Shown here one piece after another: positions 7,739-10,701 of a stretch of DNA of 10,701 nt. The stretch comes from Flavobacteriaceae bacterium. Lineage in GTDB: Bacteria > Bacteroidota > Bacteroidia > Flavobacteriales > Flavobacteriaceae. The stretch is from assembly GCA_013001365.1 (NCBI GenBank), contig JABDMQ010000340.1, positions 1-10,701 on the forward strand. The letters are read 5' to 3'. The position numbers and the translations under genes were made by a program. The stretch's first letter is position 1, and the number at the start of each line of letters is the position of its first letter. The notes beneath the pieces were generated by a model that worked only from the letters and a program-made list of their open reading frames with translations, was not told where the DNA came from and ran no database searches.

Positions 7739-8341
7739 ATGAAAAAGCTACTGTACTTTGCTATTGGTATGTTCACGACCTTAACAATCGCCCAGAACAC
7801 TACTCAAAATGACATTTGGTTCAATTTACAAACTCCTCCTAATGAAGTTGTGGTAGACCTCGGTATTCCTGATACACCATTTATACTTAAAGACAAATTA
7901 GGTAGGCCAACAGATTACACTCTACCGGTATATTTTGAGGCTATTGCTAAACCAGAGATATCAGATGTAATTATAGATATCGTTCAAATGTCATCAAATG
8001 TTGACAAAAGAGGTAGACGAATGATTTACCTTAAAGGAAAGATAGATCTTTCATGCTGTTTTAATGGAGATATCGTTCTTGAATTCTATGACGAGAATGA
8101 TAAATTAATCCAGAAAGCAATGAGCGATGCTGAAGGCAATTTCAAGATAAAGAGTATTAGCGGCAACATGTTTGAACTAAAGGGCAACAAGGTGAAGTTT
8201 AATTTTGCAAAGATCAAGACCTTCGACCAAAATGCAGATATAAGATTTGCCGAACTCAGAAAAATAAAGCGACCTTTAGGCTCAGAACCTGGACAGGCAC
8301 AAGAAAAATCCATTGTTGATAAAACAATTCCTAATAATTAA
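7739..8341 (+). CDS. Secreted protein of unknown function, DLSCC paralogue A
   Basis: I do not recognise a named family. The product has 200 residues with a signal peptide (MKKLLYFAIGMFTTLTIAQ), so it is exported. After a variable N-terminal part, residues about 96-160 form a beta-rich core: IYLKGKIDLSCC (adjacent Cys106-Cys107), VLEFYDENDKL, SDAEGNFKI, then KVKFNFAKI. The order resembles a carboxypeptidase-regulatory-like or Cna-B-like sandwich (a strand, G-x-V, then D-x-x-G-x-F), but this is fold inference only. The same core, including the CC pair, recurs in the next gene, so the two are paralogues with dissimilar N- and C-terminal parts. The tail is short, charged and lacks a T9SS sorting signal. 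It has its own promoter (7679-7708) and terminator (8366-8394), so it is probably transcribed alone. The Cys pair could be a vicinal disulfide or a metal site. Confidence 0.85.
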   Translation: MKKLLYFAIGMFTTLTIAQNTTQNDIWFNLQTPPNEVVVDLGIPDTPFILKDKLGRPTDYTLPVYFEAIAKPEISDVIIDIVQMSSNVDKRGRRMIYLKGKIDLSCCFNGDIVLEFYDENDKLIQKAMSDAEGNFKIKSISGNMFELKGNKVKFNFAKIKTFDQNADIRFAELRKIKRPLGSEPGQAQEKSIVDKTIPNN

Positions 8342-8365
8342 TTAGAGCTATTAATCAATTATTTG

Positions 8366-8394
8366 AAGGCGAACAGGAATGTTCGCTTTTTTTT
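8366..8394 (+). terminator. Intrinsic terminator after DLSCC paralogue A
   Basis: Perfect stem GCGAACA (8369-8375) with TGTTCGC (8380-8386), loop GGAA, followed by eight T (8387-8394). Three upstream bases (A8366, A8367, G8368) can pair with the first T. It ends 25 bases after the stop codon at 8341. Confidence 0.9.
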
Positions 8395-8406
8395 ATGGCA
8401 TCAAAA

Positions 8407-8437
8407 TTGTAAAGGCTTAATTGAATTTATATATTTA
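8407..8437 (+). promoter_or_regulatory. Putative promoter for DLSCC paralogue B
   Basis: TTG (8407-8409), a 20-base spacer, then TATATTTA (8430-8437), one mismatch from TAnnTTTG. It lies 31 bases before ATG 8469, almost the same distance as in paralogue A (30). It overlaps the in-frame TTG at 8421, which argues against the longest possible start. Confidence 0.5.
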
Positions 8438-8468
8438 TAATTCTAATGGGATTAATAAAATGTTCAAA

Positions 8469-9086
8469 ATGAATAAGTTGCTTTTTGGTGTAACAGTATT
8501 ATTCAGTACTGTATTATTCGCACAAAACTATCCAGATTTCCAGGATCCAGCTGATTGGATACCTTTAGAGAAAAGTTTCAACTACGTTTCAACCTCTATC
8601 ACTCCTCGAAGTGGTCAGCTACCTGAAATGTATAGCGCTCCTATCAAATTTCAACCTGAAGATGTAGATAATATCTTTGGCCTAAAGCTTTCTGTCGACT
8701 TCCTAAAATACGGATTTGATGAAGATGGAAAGGCAATGGTGCTGTTAGAGGGTAATGTGGACCTTTCATGTTGCAAGAATCAGCCAGTGCGATTGGAATT
8801 TCAAGATATGTATAAAAACCCTGTGCAATTCATTGATACTGACGAGCAAGGTAATTTCTCGATTACTAGCCCTAATGGCAAGTTAATGGAGTTCCAGGAT
8901 TATAAAGTGAAACTTAATTTTGATAAGATCATTGCAACTGACACAGAGCTCAATAAACGAACGGTTGTTCTTCACTGGGTCAATCGGCCATCAGACAAGG
9001 AAATGAAGAGAATGCGCAAAAAAGCATTAAGGGAATATAAAACCCAAAAAAGGTATATAGACGAGCTTCGAAAGAACAATGGCTAA
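8469..9086 (+). CDS. Secreted protein of unknown function, DLSCC paralogue B
   Basis: Not a family I can name. From ATG 8469 it has 205 residues and a signal peptide, MNKLLFGVTVLFSTVLFAQ, that aligns with the start of paralogue A. ATG 8460 (three residues longer) is possible; TTG 8421 is unlikely because the promoter overlaps it. The shared core spans about residues 90-155: VLLEGNVDLSCC (Cys101-Cys102), VRLEFQDM, TDEQGNFSI, KVKLNFDKI. Unlike A, it ends in a strongly basic, probably helical tail (about 177-205, rich in Lys and Arg), which could bind an acidic partner. Its stop codon overlaps by 4 bases the end of the convergent lipoprotein gene, and no terminator separates them. Export is well supported; function is unknown. 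Confidence 0.85.
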   Translation: MNKLLFGVTVLFSTVLFAQNYPDFQDPADWIPLEKSFNYVSTSITPRSGQLPEMYSAPIKFQPEDVDNIFGLKLSVDFLKYGFDEDGKAMVLLEGNVDLSCCKNQPVRLEFQDMYKNPVQFIDTDEQGNFSITSPNGKLMEFQDYKVKLNFDKIIATDTELNKRTVVLHWVNRPSDKEMKRMRKKALREYKTQKRYIDELRKNNG

Positions 9087-9829
9087 CAGCTGATGCATTC
9101 TTCCACGATTATATTCTTTAGCTCAATACTAGACAACAATTCAAGTCGAGAACCCTCAAAAAGACCATCGAGGTCATACACACTGACATCTTTGTCTAAA
9201 GGCTTATAATTATTATAATCCATAAAGAGCACTCCATTGATCCTTCTTTTGTTCTTTGCTTCCCTGAAGCGAACTCCACCGCCATCAACATGGAATTCAT
9301 ATGCTAAATAATCAACATGAAAATCTTTTGGGTTCACCCAATACACAAATATGTCATCGAAATCTGTTCCTCCACCTTCCTCCTCGAAAGTGACCTCGAT
9401 CTTATAATACCTGTTATCCTTAATCTTAGTTTCTCCTAATAATCGCTTTTTGGCAGCCCCATCATTTAACCCATATGGCAAAACTGAAAAGTAATGCACT
9501 GAATTTACCGAGTTGGAATATTTAAGCTTGATACTATCAGCAAGCTCAATGTCTTTGTCATTTATTATTCTAAGGAAGTATGTGTTTGAAAGAATATCTA
9601 TTGTTGCCATAGAATCCTTAATGCTCATACGCTCGAGCTTGAATTCGTTCTTGCCCCTGACTGCACAATAGGTCATATCCCGAAAATCAAATTCAATTTT
9701 AGACTTCCTTATCCGATCACCACCTGCCTCAAGAATTGCTCTATCTACAATTTCCTCTGCGCTTAAGGAATCCTTGTTATTACAGGATATTATTAAAGTG
9801 GATAAAACTAAGATTATAATATTTCTCAT
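9083..9829 (-). CDS. DUF6503-like lipoprotein
   Basis: Predicted lipoprotein of 248 residues, with signal MRNIIILVLSTLIISC and lipidated Cys16, then a Ser/Asn/Asp-rich linker. The mature part begins SAEEIVDRAILEAGGD and continues with KIEFDFRDMTY, YYKIEVTFEEEGGGTDF, YWVNPKDFHVDYLAYEFH, GGGVRFREA and DYNNYKP. I recognise these as hallmarks of the flavobacterial family known as DUF6503, of unknown function; the arrangement suggests a LolA-like half-barrel, which is inference. It ends in an unusual Cys-containing tail, EECISC. A possible -7 element on the minus strand, TATTTTTA (9854-9847), lies 17 bases before the start but has no matching -33 element. The gene is convergent with DLSCC paralogue B and divergent from smpB. 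Confidence 0.8.
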   Translation of the reverse strand: MRNIIILVLSTLIISCNNKDSLSAEEIVDRAILEAGGDRIRKSKIEFDFRDMTYCAVRGKNEFKLERMSIKDSMATIDILSNTYFLRIINDKDIELADSIKLKYSNSVNSVHYFSVLPYGLNDGAAKKRLLGETKIKDNRYYKIEVTFEEEGGGTDFDDIFVYWVNPKDFHVDYLAYEFHVDGGGVRFREAKNKRRINGVLFMDYNNYKPLDKDVSVYDLDGLFEGSRLELLSSIELKNIIVEECISC

Positions 9830-9902
9830 TGTTTTATTCTAAATTATAAAAATAGAAAAAAGCCCATTGCCATCTTTAAATGAAATCATAAATATACTAT
9901 GC

Positions 9903-9933
9903 TTGTGTCCTTTATTGTAAGTAACTACCTTTG
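9903..9933 (+). promoter_or_regulatory. Putative promoter for smpB
   Basis: TTG (9903-9905), a 20-base spacer, then TACCTTTG (9926-9933), a perfect TAnnTTTG match. The -7 element overlaps the in-frame TTG codon at 9931, so transcription would start about at the GTG at 9940 and the mRNA would have almost no leader. A weaker alternative lies upstream: TTG (9867-9869) with TAAATATA (9889-9896), spacer 19. Confidence 0.5.
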
Positions 9934-9939
9934 GCCACA

Positions 9940-10398
9940 GTGATAAAAAACATTAACATAAAGAACAAGAAGGCAAAATTCGAGTATGAATTACTCGATA
10001 AATACATTGCTGGAATCGTTTTAACGGGCACCGAGATCAAATCAATTAGAAATGGTAAAGCCTCGATATCAGAGAGCTTCTGTGAATTCAATGATAAAGG
10101 AGAATTGTTCGTTATCAACATGTATATCGAAGAATACATGCATGGATCGCATTATAACCACCGACCTCGTGGCGAACGTAAGTTGCTTTTGAATAAGCGA
10201 GAATTAAAGAAACTTGAGAAAGAGGTAAAGAACACGGGGTTGACCATTGTGCCTTTGCGATTGTTCATTAATGATAAAGGATTTGCTAAACTAGAGATTT
10301 TCTTGGCCAAAGGGAAGAAGCTATATGACAAAAGAGAGACCATCAAGGATCGAGACAATAAGAAGAATCTCGACCGTATAAAGAAAAGCTTCAATTGA
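9940..10398 (+). CDS. smpB: SsrA-binding protein SmpB
   Basis: Binds tmRNA and brings it to stalled ribosomes for trans-translation, in the cytoplasm. From GTG 9940 it has 152 residues, the usual size. Visible family features: NIKNKKAKFEYELLDKY at the start, GIVLTGTEIKSIRNGKASISESF (the tmRNA-binding OB-fold core), EYMHGSHYNHRPRGERKLLL, LTIVPLRLFINDKG, LAKGKKLYDKRETIKDRD, and a basic C-terminal tail (DRIKKSFN) that fills the mRNA channel. No ATG lies in frame near the start: an in-frame TAA at 9922-9924 leaves TTG 9931 (155 residues) or GTG 9940. I prefer GTG because known relatives begin close to the KNxNI motif and the promoter overlaps TTG. No clear terminator follows. Confidence 0.95.
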   Translation: MIKNINIKNKKAKFEYELLDKYIAGIVLTGTEIKSIRNGKASISESFCEFNDKGELFVINMYIEEYMHGSHYNHRPRGERKLLLNKRELKKLEKEVKNTGLTIVPLRLFINDKGFAKLEIFLAKGKKLYDKRETIKDRDNKKNLDRIKKSFN

Positions 10399-10436
10399 TT
10401 CAATACTGCTAAATCAAATTTAAATCCTATTAACTA

Positions 10437-10444
10437 TATGTTTG
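10437..10444 (+). promoter_or_regulatory. Possible -7 element before the last gene
   Basis: TATGTTTG matches TAnnTTTG perfectly and lies 58 bases upstream of the ATG at 10503, but no TTG is found 19-21 bases before it. A chance match is possible. Confidence 0.3.
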
Positions 10445-10502
10445 AAGCGACATTAGAAAGACTTAACGTAATCAAGTTAACTCATTAACCAGGCTACCTT
10501 TT

Positions 10503-10701
10503 ATGCGAATTAACCCACTATTAATGTTTTTCCTTTTGCTGTGGTCGACCACGTTGATGTCACAGGTAATGGGGAAGGTTGAAGACGCAAACGGCACTGC
10601 CCTACCATTTGTTAATATTTACATCGAAGGCACTTACCTTGGTACTACAAGCAATGATGATGGAAAGTATGAACTCAATCTTAATATTAAGGGAGATTAT
10701 A
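10503..10701 (+). CDS. Carboxypeptidase-regulatory-domain protein, probably DUF5686 family (5' part only)
   Basis: The first 66 codons of a gene that runs off the right edge. The product starts with a signal peptide (MRINPLLMFFLLLWSTTLMSQ) and passes at once into a carboxypeptidase-D-regulatory-like domain: VMGKVEDANGTALPFVNIYI, EGTYLGTTSNDDGKYELNL. This exact layout, with VNIYIEGTYLGTTSNDDG, is typical of the large DUF5686 outer-membrane proteins of flavobacteria; a TonB-dependent receptor is the main alternative, because those also begin with this domain. The missing 3' part would decide. It lies 104 bases after smpB on the same strand, with no clear terminator between them. Confidence 0.72.
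   Translation, partial: MRINPLLMFFLLLWSTTLMSQVMGKVEDANGTALPFVNIYIEGTYLGTTSNDDGKYELNLNIKGDY

Noticed and set aside
8421..8468. Longer start of DLSCC paralogue B from TTG 8421
   Set aside because: It overlaps the putative promoter and adds residues before a typical signal peptide that aligns with paralogue A from ATG 8469.
10395..10420. Weak hairpin after smpB (TTGATT / AATCAA) as a terminator
   Set aside because: Short AT-only stem, 11-base loop and no real T-run.
10463..10482. TTAAC / GTTAA inverted repeat before the last gene
   Set aside because: The arms are only 5 bases of AT-rich sequence; chance is likely.

Overview
The window looks like part of the chromosome of a low-GC member of the Bacteroidota, most likely a flavobacterium. 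The evidence is a GH16 glucanase with a type IX secretion sorting tail, a YtxJ-type bacilliredoxin, a DUF6503-like lipoprotein, flavobacterium-like ClpB and SmpB, no Shine-Dalgarno-like sequences before the starts I checked, and several matches to the Bacteroidota promoter pattern TTG-N19/20-TAnnTTTG. It holds ten genes or gene parts. I see no tRNA, rRNA, CRISPR, insertion sequence or phage gene, and no gap between genes exceeds about 230 bases.

Left part (1-2477, all on the minus strand): a PAPS-type sulfotransferase gene runs off the left edge, and its start is interrupted by an apparent frameshift. Next come ytxJ (a thioredoxin-fold bacillithiol partner) and a secreted, probably laminarin-degrading GH16 enzyme. 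A promoter-like element and a 27-base inverted repeat precede the sulfotransferase gene.

Centre (2705-6959): clpB (plus) is divergent from the GH16 gene and convergent with a lipoprotein arylsulfate sulfotransferase gene (minus). One strong hairpin with T-runs on both sides separates the convergent pair.

Right part (7076-10701): a secreted histidine phosphatase, then two genes for small secreted proteins of unknown function. These two are diverged tandem paralogues that share a DLSCC motif and similar promoter geometry. The second overlaps, tail to tail by 4 bases, a minus-strand gene for a DUF6503-like lipoprotein. smpB follows, with a promoter that appears to overlap the longest possible start codon. 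The window ends in the first 66 codons of a probable DUF5686/carboxypeptidase-regulatory-domain outer-membrane protein.

The genes do not form one pathway. ClpB and SmpB are protein and ribosome quality control. Most of the rest act in the envelope or outside the cell: glucan hydrolysis, sulfate transfer, phosphatase, lipoprotein and unknown secreted proteins. The least explained items are the DLSCC paralogue pair and the frameshifted start of the left sulfotransferase gene. I see no clear new multi-gene system.
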